Source: Thalassospira australica
GTDB taxonomy: Bacteria; Pseudomonadota; Alphaproteobacteria; Rhodospirillales; Thalassospiraceae
NCBI RefSeq assembly: GCF_000763295.1
Contig: NZ_JRJE01000032.1
Location: forward strand, 372,001 to 436,000
DNA length: 64,000 nucleotides
Direction: 5' to 3'
Part shown: piece by piece, positions 35,330-45,746 of the stretch
Numbering within the stretch: position 1 is the first letter of the stretch
Layout of the letters: every line of letters begins with the position of its first letter
The notes under the pieces: model-generated
Databases searched by the model: none
Seen by the model: only the letters and a program-made list of their open reading frames with translations
What the model was told of the DNA's origin: nothing
Translations under genes and position numbers: made by a program

Positions 35330-35543
35330 TGACTAAGCGTTCCGTATCAAGGGACTGCAGGGCAGCCAGCAAGGTGTTTGGCAAATGCGGCGAAATTTTC
35401 GGCTGTTGCTATATGTGCCGGTGAAAACCCGACAAACAATCTGGCAGCCAAGGGTGAATAAGTCGTAATGACTGGTTCCTAACACCGGGCCTTATATCGC
35501 ATTTTTGTGAAAGTCATTGAATTGGAGCATTTTTTCCGCACCC

Positions 35544-35561
35544 CTGTGACAGCCGTCACAG
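35544..35561. promoter_or_regulatory. inverted repeat, candidate operator
   Basis: CTGTGAC-AGCC-GTCACAG is a perfect 7-bp inverted repeat about 215 bases upstream of the murJ start, on the promoter side. Confidence 0.35.
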
Positions 35562-35788
35562 AAAAAACCTTGCGGGAGGCCTACATTCGGTCTCGCTGAG
35601 GATTCGTTGGGACGCGAGCCTCGATATTGGACGGGCGGGGAATAAAGGGAAATCACCTCAACCTGCTGCACTCCGAGGATTTCGACATCGTGCGTAACAG
35701 GTCACGTGTCGGTTTGGTTTTATCCTTCCTCGTCCGTCACAATTTTCAAATTATAAATATATTCCGATTCGGCCAAAACAGCCGGAAC

Positions 35789-35853
35789 ATCCGGATTTGA
35801 TCCATACCGTGGCGTTGCTGATGGTAGCGCATGGGTATTGGATCAATCCGGAT
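35789..35853 (-). terminator. long stem-loop after glnD
   Basis: Arms of about 20 bases (35789-35808 and 35834-35853) pair almost perfectly: ATCCGGAT, TGATCC and TACC on one side, GGTA, GGATCA and ATCCGGAT on the other. There is no strong T tract, so it may be a terminator or a 3'-end stabilising structure. Confidence 0.5.
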
Positions 35854-35867
35854 TGTGCGGTGTTTGC

Positions 35868-38609
35868 TCAGTCGTTTTGAATCGCCTGTGTCAGGGTTTC
35901 CTTGACCTGAACGAACTTGGTGCGGCTGTCGATCTTAAGGCCAAAGACATCCTTGACGTAGAACACGTCAACCGCGCGCTCGCCGAAGGTGGAAATACGC
36001 GCAGATGCAATCTGCATCGACAAATCACGCAGCGCACGCGTGATGTCATAAAGCAGCCCCTGACGATCCCGGGCGGTGATTTCAATAACGGTATGGGTCC
36101 GGCTGGCCTTGTTGTCGATGATGACATTGGGTTCAACCTTGAACACGGCTGTGCGGTGCTTGTTGTCCTTGATCTGGCGGCGTTGCAGTTCGTGACTGGG
36201 GCGGACTTGCCCGGAGATCACCTGTTCAAGGGTTTCGCGCAGGCGTTCGAGTTTGGCGGTGTCGTTATAGGCTTCGTCATTGCTATCCTGAATAAAGAAG
36301 GTATCAAGCGCCATGCCATCGGCAAGGGTCAGGATCTTGGCATCGACGACATTGGCCCCGCACAGCGCCATGGCCCCGGAAATCTGGGAAAACAGGCCGG
36401 GATGGTCGGTGCAATGCACGGTGACTTCGGTGGCATCAATTTCGGTATCGATGCGCACATCAATTGTGATGTCCGCCCCGCTTTTCTTGGCCGCATGTGT
36501 CAGATGGGCATGATGGACATGGACATCGGTATCGAAACTCAGCCAATAGGACGGATAGCCCCGTTCGATGAAATCTTCGATATCTTGTTGCGGCCAATCG
36601 CCAAGCGCTTCACGCAGCGCCATTTGTGCATTGGCAACCCGTGAATCGCGGCTGTCGGCATTCAGGCCACCTGAAAGGTGGTCCGTGGTGGCATAGTAAA
36701 GTTCGCGCAGAAGCGTTGCCTTCCAGCCATTCCAGATATTGGGTCCAACCGCCCGAATATCGGCAACCGTCAGACAGAGCAACAACCGCAAGCGTTCCTG
36801 GGATTGCACCAGATCGGCAAAGGCCTTGATCGTGCTGGGGTCGTTAAGGTCGCGCTTAAAGGCAGTCAGGCTCATCCATAGGTGCGCCTTGACCAGCCAG
36901 GCAACGGTTTCGGTATCCGCAGGCGACAGCCCCAGACGCGGGCAGAGTTTTTCGGCCACTTCCGCGCCAAGTTCGGAGTGATCGCCGCCGCGTCCCTTGG
37001 CGATATCATGCAGCAGGACAGCGACATAAAGAACGCGCCGTGAAATCACCTGTCCCATGATCCGGGTTGCGATCGGGGCATCATCGGCCAGTTCGCCGCA
37101 TTCGATCTGATTGAGGATGCCAATGGCACGGATCGTATGCTCGTCCACGGTATAGGTGTGGTACATGTCATACTGCATTTGCGCCACAACACGCCCGAAA
37201 TCGGGAATGAAACGGCCGAGGACCCCGGCTTCGTTCATCTTGCGCAGGATGATATCCGGGCTGTCGGGCTGGGTCAGGATTTCAAGGAAGACTTCGTTGG
37301 CATCCGGATCATTTTGCAGCTTGTGATCAACCAGTTTCAGGCTTTGGGTGACCCAGCGCAATGTTTCGGGATGAATGCCAACGCCGTTTTGATGGGCGAC
37401 CAGAAACAGGCGCAAAATCTTGATCGGGTCTTTCTTGAAGACATCAAGGCTTTCGACTGTCAGGCGATCATTGCGCAGTTCAAACCCGTCAATTTCCTTG
37501 GTGCCAAACAGCTTGCCGGGAAAACGGATCAGCGGGCGACGCTGATGGCGTTCTTCAAGGGCGGCACAGAAGATGCGCGTCAGGTTGCCGACATGTTTGA
37601 CCATCAGGTAATAGTGTTTCATGAAGCGTTCAACGCCCGATGCCCCGGCATGATCGGTATAGCCAAGCCGTTCGGCAATTTCGCGCTGCATGTCAAAGGT
37701 CAGGCGGTCTTCTTCGCGGTCCGAGAGATAATGCAACCAGCAGCGCACCGCCCACAGGAAGTTTTGTGCCTTAAGGAAACCGCGTGCTTCCTTCCGGGTC
37801 AGGACCTTGAGATCAACCAGTTCCATCGGTGAATTGACGCGATAGAGATATTTGCCAATCCAGAACAGGGTATGAAGGTCGCGCAATCCGCCCTTGCCAT
37901 CCTTGACGTTGGGTTCGACCACATAGCGCGAATCCCCCATGCGCACATGGCGGTCATCGCGTTCTTCAAGTTTCTTTTCGATGAATTCAAGGCCGGTGCT
38001 TTTGACCAGTTCATCCATGAACCGGGCGCGAAACATGTCGTAGGTTTCCTCATCGCCCCAGACAAACCGGCTTTCAAGCAGATTGGTGCGAATGGTGATG
38101 TCCTGTTTGCCCATGCGCAGGCAATCATCGACCGAACGCGTCGCATGGCCGACCTTAAGCCCAAGATCCCACAGCATATAAAGAATGAATTCGACAATCT
38201 GTTCGCCATTGGCAGTCTGTTTGTAGGGAAACAGAAACAGGATATCGACATCGGAATGCGGTGCCATATCGCCGCGCCCATAGCCACCGACCGCGACAAC
38301 CGACATGCGTTGTTCATTGGTGGGATTGTGCAGCGGATAGACGAAACTGGCGGCAAAATCATAGATCAGGCGCACGATCTGATCCATCAGGAAGCTGTGG
38401 GAAAAGACGGTTTCCTGACCGGAATTGCTGTCTTCAAAGCGGGCGCGAATAACCGAGCGACCGTCTTCCATGACCGATTTCAGCTTGGTTAAAACAGCAG
38501 CACGCTGCTTGAAACTTTTAAGGTCCGGACCCTTTGCAATGGCTTCAAGTTCGGAAAAAACCTTTTTCCGGTCAATGATTTCGCGCTGCTTTTTGATCTT
38601 GTAGGTCAC
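35868..38609 (-). CDS. glnD: [protein-PII] uridylyltransferase/uridylyl-removing enzyme
   Basis: GlnD senses glutamine and adds or removes UMP on PII proteins, controlling nitrogen assimilation. The 913-residue protein has the nucleotidyltransferase motif GGYGRGD (108-114) with HSDVDILF (117-124), an HD domain (LLHDIAKGRGGDHSELG), and two C-terminal ACT domains (VTVHCTDHPGLFSQISGAMAL and IEITARDRQGLLYDITRAL). The start is GTG 38609, preceded by AAGGAAACC. All elements are intact. Linkage of nitrogen control to the sigma-54 gene upstream is only suggestive. Confidence 0.97.
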   Translation of the reverse strand: MTYKIKKQREIIDRKKVFSELEAIAKGPDLKSFKQRAAVLTKLKSVMEDGRSVIRARFEDSNSGQETVFSHSFLMDQIVRLIYDFAASFVYPLHNPTNEQRMSVVAVGGYGRGDMAPHSDVDILFLFPYKQTANGEQIVEFILYMLWDLGLKVGHATRSVDDCLRMGKQDITIRTNLLESRFVWGDEETYDMFRARFMDELVKSTGLEFIEKKLEERDDRHVRMGDSRYVVEPNVKDGKGGLRDLHTLFWIGKYLYRVNSPMELVDLKVLTRKEARGFLKAQNFLWAVRCWLHYLSDREEDRLTFDMQREIAERLGYTDHAGASGVERFMKHYYLMVKHVGNLTRIFCAALEERHQRRPLIRFPGKLFGTKEIDGFELRNDRLTVESLDVFKKDPIKILRLFLVAHQNGVGIHPETLRWVTQSLKLVDHKLQNDPDANEVFLEILTQPDSPDIILRKMNEAGVLGRFIPDFGRVVAQMQYDMYHTYTVDEHTIRAIGILNQIECGELADDAPIATRIMGQVISRRVLYVAVLLHDIAKGRGGDHSELGAEVAEKLCPRLGLSPADTETVAWLVKAHLWMSLTAFKRDLNDPSTIKAFADLVQSQERLRLLLCLTVADIRAVGPNIWNGWKATLLRELYYATTDHLSGGLNADSRDSRVANAQMALREALGDWPQQDIEDFIERGYPSYWLSFDTDVHVHHAHLTHAAKKSGADITIDVRIDTEIDATEVTVHCTDHPGLFSQISGAMALCGANVVDAKILTLADGMALDTFFIQDSNDEAYNDTAKLERLRETLEQVISGQVRPSHELQRRQIKDNKHRTAVFKVEPNVIIDNKASRTHTVIEITARDRQGLLYDITRALRDLSMQIASARISTFGERAVDVFYVKDVFGLKIDSRTKFVQVKETLTQAIQND

Positions 38610-38761
38610 GTTGGTCGGTTTCCTTGCGCCTGCTTGCGGTCTGTGTGCCGCGATGACAAAGCTGATCGGGTTACAATAACGGCAATCTGATGTGACCGCA
38701 CCCTATGCATGTGCTGTGCCGGTATTTGAATTCCGTGAAACGCCCGCTTCTGTGCGAAACC

Positions 38762-38804
38762 AAAACAGGCACCTGCCACATATAGGTGCAAAGTGCCTGT
38801 TTTT
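38762..38804. terminator. bidirectional intrinsic terminator after mutS
   Basis: AAAACAGGCAC and GTGCCTGTTTT pair across a 20-base loop. It lies between the mutS stop and the glnD start, both on the minus strand, so it mainly ends mutS. Confidence 0.85.
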
Positions 38805-38831
38805 CATGCGTTTATGTCCAACTTACTGCGG

Positions 38832-41555
38832 TCAGTCTTTCAGGGATTGCAAACGATACAACGCATCAAGCGCATCGCGCGGGGTCATGTTATCGGGATC
38901 CAGATCGGCGAGGGCATCAAGCAATGCCTTTTGCGCATCTGATAGTGCGGGTGCCGATGTACGTTCTTCCTCGGCGGCCTGTTCGATGGCAGCGGCAAAC
39001 AGCGGCAGATCATCGGCAAGTTTGGAAACAGCGCCACCCTGTTCGCCTTTTTCAAGGGTTTTAAGGACCTGTTCGGCGCGCTTGATCACGGGCTTTGGCA
39101 GGCCAGCCAGCTGGGCGACGTGAATACCGTAAGACCGATCCGCACTGCCCGCACCGACTTCATGGAGGAAAACAACCTCGCCCTGCCATTCCTTGATCAG
39201 CATGGTGTGACAGGACAGGTGGGCAAGCTTGGCGGCAAGGGCGGTCAGTTCGTGATAGTGGGTGGCAAACAGCCCGCGGCACTTGTTGATTTCATGCAGG
39301 TTTTCCACCACCGCCCAGGCAATCGACAGACCATCAAAGGTCGCAGTCCCGCGCCCGATTTCATCAAGGATCACAAGCGAGCGGTCGGTGGCCTGATTAA
39401 GGATCGATGCGGTTTCGACCATTTCAACCATGAAGGTCGATCGCCCGCGTGCCAGGTCATCGGCTGCGCCAACGCGTGAAAACAGCCGATCAATCACGCC
39501 GATATGGGCGTGTTCGGCAGGTACGAACGCCCCGATCTGGGCCAATACGGCAATCAGGGCATTCTGGCGCAGGAAGGTCGATTTACCGGCCATGTTCGGA
39601 CCGGTGATCAGCCACAGGCTTTGTTCATCTTCCAGACGGCAATCATTGGCGACAAACGGTGCATCGCCATTTTCACGAAGGGCGGCCTCGACGACCGGAT
39701 GGCGGCCCGCCTTGATGTCAAAGGACAGGCTGTTATCAATGTTGGGCCGGATGCAGCCCTGATCACGCGCCAGTTCCGAAAGGGCGGCCGAAACATCAAG
39801 CCCGGCCAGGGCCTGCGCGCATTTGGCGATTTCGTCAGCCTTGGCAAGAACGGCGGAAACCAATTCTTCAAACAGTTCCAGTTCAAGGGCAAGCGCCTGA
39901 TCACCGGCCTTGGAGACCTTGCTTTCAAGTTCGGACAGTTCGACGGTGGTAAAGCGCACCGCATTGGCCATGGTCTGACGATGAATAAACTCGTCGATTT
40001 CCATCATTTTGTCGGCAGTTTTGGCCGACACTTCGATGAAATAGCCCAGAACGTTGTTGTGTTTGACCTTAAGGTTGGTGATGCCAGTCTGTTCGGTATA
40101 GCGCGCCTGCAGATTGGCGATCAGCTTTTTGCTTTCACTTGAAAGCATGCGCAGTTCATCAAGCGGTGGGTGATAGCCCCCGGCAATGAAACCGCCATCA
40201 CGCGCCATAAGCGGCAGGCTTTCGGCAATCGCACGGCGCAACAGATCAATCAGATCGCCATGCTGACCCATCATGGTCAAATGATCAGAAAGGGCTTCGG
40301 GCTGGGTGGTCAGGCCGTCATTGCCGCCATCGGGTTTCCCCAGAAGATTGCCAATCGCAAAGGCGCAAGCCAAACCATCGCGCATGGCGGCCAGATCACG
40401 CGGGCCGCCGCGCCCGACCGACAGGCGCGAAAGCGCGCGTTCGATATCGGGACATTCGCCAAGGGCCGTTCGCAAATCGGACCGCAAGCCATCGCGATCA
40501 TGGAAATATTCCACCAGATCAAGGCGCTTGTTGATGTCATCGGCATTGGTCAGCGGGGCCGACAGACGGGCCGCCAGTGCACGTGCCCCGGCACCGGTTT
40601 TGGTGCGGTCAATCACCGACAGCAATGATCCCTTGCGCTCGCCCGATTGGGTCTGGATCAGTTCCAGTGACCGGCGTGTTGCGGCATCAATTTCCATCGC
40701 CGCACCCTGGGCAACCCGGGTTGGCGGGGCAAGGCGGGGCATCTGGCCCTTTTGGGTCAGATCAACATAATCAATCAGTGCGCCCGCAGCCGAAAGTTCG
40801 GCAACTTCAAACCCGCCAAAGGCATCAAGGGCCTCGACCTCGTACAGCTTTTTAAGGCGCAGCTGGGCGTTTTCGGCATCAAAGCGCGCGCTTGGTTGCG
40901 GGGTGATGATGTTTTTATATTCCGCATAAATGTCGAACACTTCGGACCGGTTCAACATTTTCTCGGAAAACAGGATTTCGCCGGGATCAAGACGCGCCAG
41001 GGCTGCGGGCAGGGCTGCGATGTCGCTGGGTTGGACAAAGAAATCCCCGGTCGACATATCAAGCCAGGCCAGACCGACCTTGCCGCGCACCTCGGATACG
41101 GCAGCCAGATAGTTATGGCGCCGGGCATCCAGCAGGCTGTCTTCGGTCAGGGTTCCCGGCGTGATCAGGCGCACCACACCGCGTTTGACCACGGATTTGG
41201 CACCGCGTTTTTTGGCTTCCGCCGGGTCTTCCTGCTGTTCGCAGACGGCCACCCTGAACCCTTTGCGGATCAGACGCTGCAAATAGGTTTCGTGACTATG
41301 GACGGGAACACCGGCCATGGGAATTTCGTTACCTTGATGCTTGCCGCGTTTTGTCAGGGCAATATCAAGGGCTTCGGCGGCTTTGACCGCATCGTCAAAG
41401 AATAGCTCGTAGAAATCGCCCATCCGGTAAAACAGCAGGCAGTCCTGATACTGCTCCTTGATTTCAAGGAACTGCAGCATCATCGGGGTGGCGCCTTCCT
41501 TGGAGAAGGAGGGCGCAATAGGTGTGGTATCGGATGTATCGGCGATCTGGTTCAT
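38832..41555 (-). CDS. mutS: DNA mismatch repair protein MutS
   Basis: MutS recognises base mismatches and recruits MutL. The 907-residue protein has the mismatch-binding N-terminal domain with [18 protein letters not shown] (FYE motif), connector, core and clamp domains, and the ABC-type ATPase with Walker [14 protein letters not shown], signature STFMVEMVE and Walker [17 protein letters not shown]. The start ATG 41555 is clear. A short C-terminal tetramerisation segment is present. Length is normal for alphaproteobacteria. Confidence 0.97.
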   Translation of the reverse strand: MNQIADTSDTTPIAPSFSKEGATPMMLQFLEIKEQYQDCLLFYRMGDFYELFFDDAVKAAEALDIALTKRGKHQGNEIPMAGVPVHSHETYLQRLIRKGFRVAVCEQQEDPAEAKKRGAKSVVKRGVVRLITPGTLTEDSLLDARRHNYLAAVSEVRGKVGLAWLDMSTGDFFVQPSDIAALPAALARLDPGEILFSEKMLNRSEVFDIYAEYKNIITPQPSARFDAENAQLRLKKLYEVEALDAFGGFEVAELSAAGALIDYVDLTQKGQMPRLAPPTRVAQGAAMEIDAATRRSLELIQTQSGERKGSLLSVIDRTKTGAGARALAARLSAPLTNADDINKRLDLVEYFHDRDGLRSDLRTALGECPDIERALSRLSVGRGGPRDLAAMRDGLACAFAIGNLLGKPDGGNDGLTTQPEALSDHLTMMGQHGDLIDLLRRAIAESLPLMARDGGFIAGGYHPPLDELRMLSSESKKLIANLQARYTEQTGITNLKVKHNNVLGYFIEVSAKTADKMMEIDEFIHRQTMANAVRFTTVELSELESKVSKAGDQALALELELFEELVSAVLAKADEIAKCAQALAGLDVSAALSELARDQGCIRPNIDNSLSFDIKAGRHPVVEAALRENGDAPFVANDCRLEDEQSLWLITGPNMAGKSTFLRQNALIAVLAQIGAFVPAEHAHIGVIDRLFSRVGAADDLARGRSTFMVEMVETASILNQATDRSLVILDEIGRGTATFDGLSIAWAVVENLHEINKCRGLFATHYHELTALAAKLAHLSCHTMLIKEWQGEVVFLHEVGAGSADRSYGIHVAQLAGLPKPVIKRAEQVLKTLEKGEQGGAVSKLADDLPLFAAAIEQAAEEERTSAPALSDAQKALLDALADLDPDNMTPRDALDALYRLQSLKD

Positions 41556-41730
41556 GATGACTTGATAGCAAACCCTGAAGGCAATGACGAGAGGCGTGGA
41601 GAATGACCCGGAATGATGCGGTGATAAAACTTGATCTATGCCATTGCAACGCCTGAATTTCCGCGCAATCTATATAGATAAGCATCGCGTATTCCCGCGA
41701 CAGAATAACAGTCAACAAGGAGCGTACAAA

Positions 41731-42231
41731 ATGGCAGAAGAACAGACCACCCCGCAGGCACCGGAACTGGTTGGATTGTTTGATACCAAAGACGGTTTTG
41801 ATGCGGCCATGCGTGCGCTTCGCGATGGCGGATTTGAACGCACCGATTTGTCGGTTTTAAGTTCACATGAATCGATCGATGTCGCTGGCAAGGATGGCCG
41901 GTCCTGGTCCGATGTGCTGACCGCCCTGGTCGGCGAAGCCAAATATGAAGTGCCGCTTGTCGCATCAGGGGCGATTGCCCTGTTTGGCGGGGCGGCGACC
42001 GCAGCAGCGGCCCTTGCGGTTGGGGCAGGCGTCGGCGCGGTCGCACTGCGCGAATTTATCGAAGAAGTGACCTCCACCCCCCATACCGAAGATTTCGCCC
42101 GTGCGGTGGACGCCGGTTCGGTCATCCTGTGGGTGCGGATCGATCCCGACCATGACGGTGCCGAGGCCAAGGCGCGTGCCATTCTTGAACAGCATGGTGC
42201 GACCAACGTCCATCTGCATGTGCCGAAGTAA
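41731..42231 (+). CDS. general-stress-protein-17M-like protein
   Basis: A 166-residue protein. The N-terminal part (LVGLFDTKDGFDAAMRALRDGGFERTDLSVL) resembles the GSP17M-type domain of small stress-related proteins. The middle has a glycine/alanine-rich hydrophobic segment (SGAIALFGGAATAAAALAVGAGVGAV) that may insert in a membrane. The C terminus is a short mixed domain (GSVILWVRID, ATNVHLHV). Function unknown. Start ATG 41731 follows CAAGGAGCGTACAAA, a strong site. An independent unit with its own terminator. Confidence 0.7.
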   Translation: MAEEQTTPQAPELVGLFDTKDGFDAAMRALRDGGFERTDLSVLSSHESIDVAGKDGRSWSDVLTALVGEAKYEVPLVASGAIALFGGAATAAAALAVGAGVGAVALREFIEEVTSTPHTEDFARAVDAGSVILWVRIDPDHDGAEAKARAILEQHGATNVHLHVPK

Positions 42232-42290
42232 TCAACCGTGCGATCACGTCGGGTCACAGAACACGATTTCAAACTGCGGATGCAGGAATG

Positions 42291-42314
42291 CGGGGGCCTT
42301 GGCCCCCGTTTTTC
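42291..42314 (+). terminator. intrinsic terminator
   Basis: CGGGGGCC and GGCCCCCG pair around TT and are followed by five T residues. Confidence 0.9.
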
Positions 42315-42706
42315 GTATCGTGAAAAATTCACATTACCGCGACCATGCCACCTGATTGCGCGGTGCAATAGAAGATGCATCGCATTCGGGGATTTGGGCA
42401 CCTGCGATTACGTGGCTGAAAAATCACGTCTTATCTCGGATCCGGATGGCAGGACGATCAATCGCGCATGGTCGCGTACGGAGTTTCAGGTTCTGAAACC
42501 GGTTTGTTTTGCGAGGTATGCTGCGACGCAACATACAGAAAACGCTGCGTAATTTTGCGGTTGCCGTTAACGTCGCCTTTGACCCGGCGACCGAAGCCTG
42601 ATTTATTGGGCGGTCCGACATGACGGTCCCACACCGAAAATTTGTCGATCAGGATAATCTACACACGTTGCTTTCCAACCCACCACGCAAGCGTCAGTGA
42701 AAAATA
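42315..42706. other. 392-bp intergenic region upstream of maeB
   Basis: No gene seen. A candidate promoter for maeB lies at 42579-42607: TTGACC, 17 bases, TTTATT. Nothing else stands out. Confidence 0.45.
42579..42607 (+). promoter_or_regulatory. candidate promoter of maeB
   Basis: TTGACC and TTTATT are 17 bases apart, about 100 bases upstream of the start. Both boxes are partial matches. Confidence 0.35.
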
Positions 42707-44974
42707 ATGTCAGATAAAGAAATCAAGGTTCGTGACCGCGAAGCGCTGCTGTTTCATTCCAGCGGCCGCCCCGGCAAAATCGAAATCACCGCATCCAAAC
42801 CGTTGACCACCCAGCGCGACTTGTCGCTCGCCTATTCGCCAGGTGTTGCGGTGCCGTGTCTTGAAATCGCCAAGAACCCGGCGACCGCCTATGACTATAC
42901 GTCCAAGGGCAATATCGTTGCCGTCATTTCCAATGGTACGGCCGTTCTTGGTCTTGGCAACCTTGGGGCATTGGCGTCCAAGCCGGTGATGGAAGGCAAG
43001 GCGGTTTTGTTTAAACGCTTTGCCGATGTTGATGGCTTTGATCTTGAAGTGTCGACCGAAGATGTTGACGAGTTCGTCAATTGCGTGCGCTTCCTGGGGG
43101 CATCCTTTGGCGGCATCAACCTTGAAGACATCAAGGCGCCGGAATGCTTCATCATTGAACAGCGCTTGCGCGAAGTCATGGACATTCCGGTGTTTCATGA
43201 TGACCAGCACGGCACGGCGATCATTGCCGCATCGGGCCTGATCAATGCCTGTGATTTGACCGGGCGCAAGCTTGAAGACATCAAGCTTGTCATCAATGGC
43301 GCGGGGGCTGCGGCCATTGCCTGTTGTGAGCTGGTCAAAAGCATGGGTGTGTCGCCTGATAACGTGATCATGTGCGACTCACGCGGTGTGATCTACAAGG
43401 GCCGCGAAGACGGCATGAACCAGTGGAAGTCGGCCCATGCTGCCGAGACGGATGCGCGGTCGCTTGAAGATGCGATGAACGGTGCGGATGCGTTCTTTGG
43501 CCTGTCGGTCAAGGGGGCGGTGACGACCAAGATGGTCAAATCCATGGCCAAGCAACCGATCATTTTCGCCATGGCCAATCCGGACCCGGAAGTCACCCCC
43601 GAAGAGGTTGCCTCCATCCGTGATGATGCGATCTGTGCCACCGGGCGTTCGGATTATCCCAACCAGATCAACAATGTGCTGGGCTTCCCCTATATCTTCC
43701 GCGGTGCGCTTGATGTTCAGGCATCAACGATCAACGAGGAAATGAAGATTGCCGCAGCCCAGGCCGTGGCATCGCTGGCACGCGAAGATGTGCCTGACGA
43801 GGTGGCGGCAGCCTATTCCGGGCGGCGTTTGCAATATGGCCCGGAATATATCATTCCGGCCCCGTTTGACCCGCGCCTGATCATCGCCATCCCCAAGGCC
43901 GTTGCCCAGGCGGCAATGGATACCGGTGTGGCGCGTCGTCCGATCATTGATATGGACGAATATGAAAATCAGCTGCGCGGTCGCCTTGATCCGACGGCCG
44001 CACATCTGCAACTGATTTCCGATTATGTCCGGGCCCATCCGAAACGCATTGCCTTTGCCGAGGGCGAAGAAGAAACCGTCATTCGTGCGGCGGTGGCCTA
44101 TCGCAATTCGGGCTATGGCACGCCGATCCTGATTGGTCGCGAAGATCGCATCCATGAAAGTGCCAAGAAGCTTGGCATCGAAAACCTTGAAGGCGTTGAA
44201 ATCAGCAATGCCGCCCTTTCCGAACACAATACGGAATATGCCGAGTTCGTTTATGAACGCATGCAGCGCAAAGGGTATTTGTGGCGCGATTGCCAGCGCA
44301 TGGTGAACCAGAAACGCAATGTGTTTGCATCCGTGATGGTCGCCAAGGGGCATGCTGATGGCCTGATCACCGGGCTTACCCGGAACTTCAACCGCAGCTT
44401 TGCCGATATTGCCGGTGTGATTGATGCCAAAGAGGGCGAAATCCCGATGGGGATTTCAATCGCGATTGCCAAGGGCCGGACGGTGTTTATCGCCGACACC
44501 CGCGTTCATAACGTGCCCAATGCCGAAGAACTGGCCGAGATCGCCATTCAGGCAGCCGAAAAGGCCCGCCAGATGGGCCATGAGCCGCGTGTGGCACTGG
44601 TATCACATTCGACATTCGGCAATCCCTATAGCGAGGATACCGACCGTATCCGCGAAGCTGTCGGCATTCTGGAAAGCAGCAATGTTGATTTCGAGTTCGA
44701 TGGTGACATGGCCGTTGACGTCGCACTCGATACGGAACTTTTGAAGCTTTATCCGTTCTGCCGTCTGTCAGGCCCGGCCAATGTTCTTGTCATGCCGGCA
44801 CTTCATGCCGCAACGACCGCATCCAAGCTGCTTGATAAGCTTGGCGGTGGCACGGTGGTTGGTCCGGTGATGATCGGCCTTGAGAAACCGGCACAGATTG
44901 CCCAGATGGGCGCGACTGTGAACGATTTGGTCAATCTTGCCGCCCTTGCCGCCCACGAGGCAGAGCACGGCTAA
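42707..44974 (+). CDS. maeB: NADP-dependent malic enzyme with phosphotransacetylase-like domain
   Basis: MaeB converts malate to pyruvate and CO2 with NADPH production. The 755-residue protein has a malic enzyme domain (about 1-425, with YSPGVAVPC, FHDDQHGTAIIAASGL and the NADP-binding VINGAGAAAIACC) fused to a phosphotransacetylase-like domain (about 430-755). The second domain is usually regulatory, binding acetyl-CoA. Start ATG 42707; length is normal for this hybrid family. It stands alone with its own leader. Confidence 0.96.
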   Translation: MSDKEIKVRDREALLFHSSGRPGKIEITASKPLTTQRDLSLAYSPGVAVPCLEIAKNPATAYDYTSKGNIVAVISNGTAVLGLGNLGALASKPVMEGKAVLFKRFADVDGFDLEVSTEDVDEFVNCVRFLGASFGGINLEDIKAPECFIIEQRLREVMDIPVFHDDQHGTAIIAASGLINACDLTGRKLEDIKLVINGAGAAAIACCELVKSMGVSPDNVIMCDSRGVIYKGREDGMNQWKSAHAAETDARSLEDAMNGADAFFGLSVKGAVTTKMVKSMAKQPIIFAMANPDPEVTPEEVASIRDDAICATGRSDYPNQINNVLGFPYIFRGALDVQASTINEEMKIAAAQAVASLAREDVPDEVAAAYSGRRLQYGPEYIIPAPFDPRLIIAIPKAVAQAAMDTGVARRPIIDMDEYENQLRGRLDPTAAHLQLISDYVRAHPKRIAFAEGEEETVIRAAVAYRNSGYGTPILIGREDRIHESAKKLGIENLEGVEISNAALSEHNTEYAEFVYERMQRKGYLWRDCQRMVNQKRNVFASVMVAKGHADGLITGLTRNFNRSFADIAGVIDAKEGEIPMGISIAIAKGRTVFIADTRVHNVPNAEELAEIAIQAAEKARQMGHEPRVALVSHSTFGNPYSEDTDRIREAVGILESSNVDFEFDGDMAVDVALDTELLKLYPFCRLSGPANVLVMPALHAATTASKLLDKLGGGTVVGPVMIGLEKPAQIAQMGATVNDLVNLAALAAHEAEHG

Positions 44975-45204
44975 ACCGATCCCGGATAAAGGATCGGGTT
45001 AAAATCCGGGGAATGGCGGGGTTGTCTTGATCGGCTCCGCCATTTTCATGTGTGACAGGCTCTAAACCGGAAACCGGGCCTGACCTGTGGTGGGCAATCT
45101 GCAATAATGGTCCGGTCTTGTCGGATTGACCCGATTTTTGCCACATGCCGATTGCAAACAGCAGGGGTGTATCAGTGATTATGCAAGCAAACAGGAAACA
45201 CCCT

Positions 45205-45663
45205 ATGGGCCAATTGACCCGATTCCTCGCCGTTTTCATGTTCTTTCCGCTTCTTGCGGCTTGCGAAGATGAACAGGCCAGCGGGCCGAGCGCGGATGAA
45301 ATTACCACGGCCGTGATCGAACGGTTTCGCGATGATCCCTATGCCAAGGTCGGGCATGTTGAAAATGTCACCAAGACCAACAGCATTGCCGACGGCGATG
45401 ACGAAAGGGTGGTGATGGTGCGCTACGAACTGGTGTTTGATCGCACGGTTTCGGACTTTGCCGATGATGTCAGCAAAAAGGGCAAGGCCGCCGGATCGAT
45501 GGATGATGTCGGCAATACGGTCAAGGATGCGATTGATCTGGTAAAGACCAAGGTGCTGACCTTGAAGGAAGGTGACTACAAGGTCGGTGAGCGCCGCGTC
45601 ATCGAAGATGAAATCAGGCTGCTTAAATCAGAGAACGGCTGGATTTATCGGCCGGGTTCCTGA
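45205..45663 (+). CDS. hypothetical lipoprotein
   Basis: The 152-residue protein has a signal peptide of 19 residues ending in lipobox LLAAC (Cys20). The mature part is acidic with one segment rich in Val, Glu and Lys (VVMVRYELVFDRTVSDFADDV) and ends ENGWIYRPGS. I do not recognise a family. I chose ATG 45205, with AGGAA eight bases upstream; ATG 45181 is an alternative that would weaken the signal peptide. A bidirectional terminator follows. Confidence 0.7.
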   Translation: MGQLTRFLAVFMFFPLLAACEDEQASGPSADEITTAVIERFRDDPYAKVGHVENVTKTNSIADGDDERVVMVRYELVFDRTVSDFADDVSKKGKAAGSMDDVGNTVKDAIDLVKTKVLTLKEGDYKVGERRVIEDEIRLLKSENGWIYRPGS

Positions 45664-45698
45664 TTTGCGCTGATATCCGGGCGTATTTCCACCAAAAC

Positions 45699-45729
45699 AA
45701 AAAAGGGACCCTGATGGATCCCTTTTTTT
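45699..45729. terminator. bidirectional intrinsic terminator
   Basis: AAAAAAGGG and CCCTTTTTT bracket the paired ACC/GGT, with loop CTGAT. Between convergent genes. Confidence 0.9.
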
Positions 45730-45746
45730 ATTCTGCGTGGCGCAGA

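Larger units (their letters stand above)
35330..35867. other. 538-bp intergenic region between murJ and glnD
   Basis: No protein gene is credible. Two inverted repeats stand out: CTGTGAC and GTCACAG around AGCC at 35544-35561, and a long one at 35789-35853 next to the glnD stop. Between about 35580 and 35710 the sequence is GC-rich with several short complementary segments, such as CTCGC/GCGAG. It could encode a structured RNA, but I cannot assign it to a known class. Confidence 0.45.

Noticed and set aside
35580-35710. Possible 6S RNA between murJ and glnD
   Set aside because: Some complementary segments exist, but I could not draw the 6S closing stem and central bubble, and 6S is normally beside other genes in alphaproteobacteria. 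Kept only as a possible structured region.
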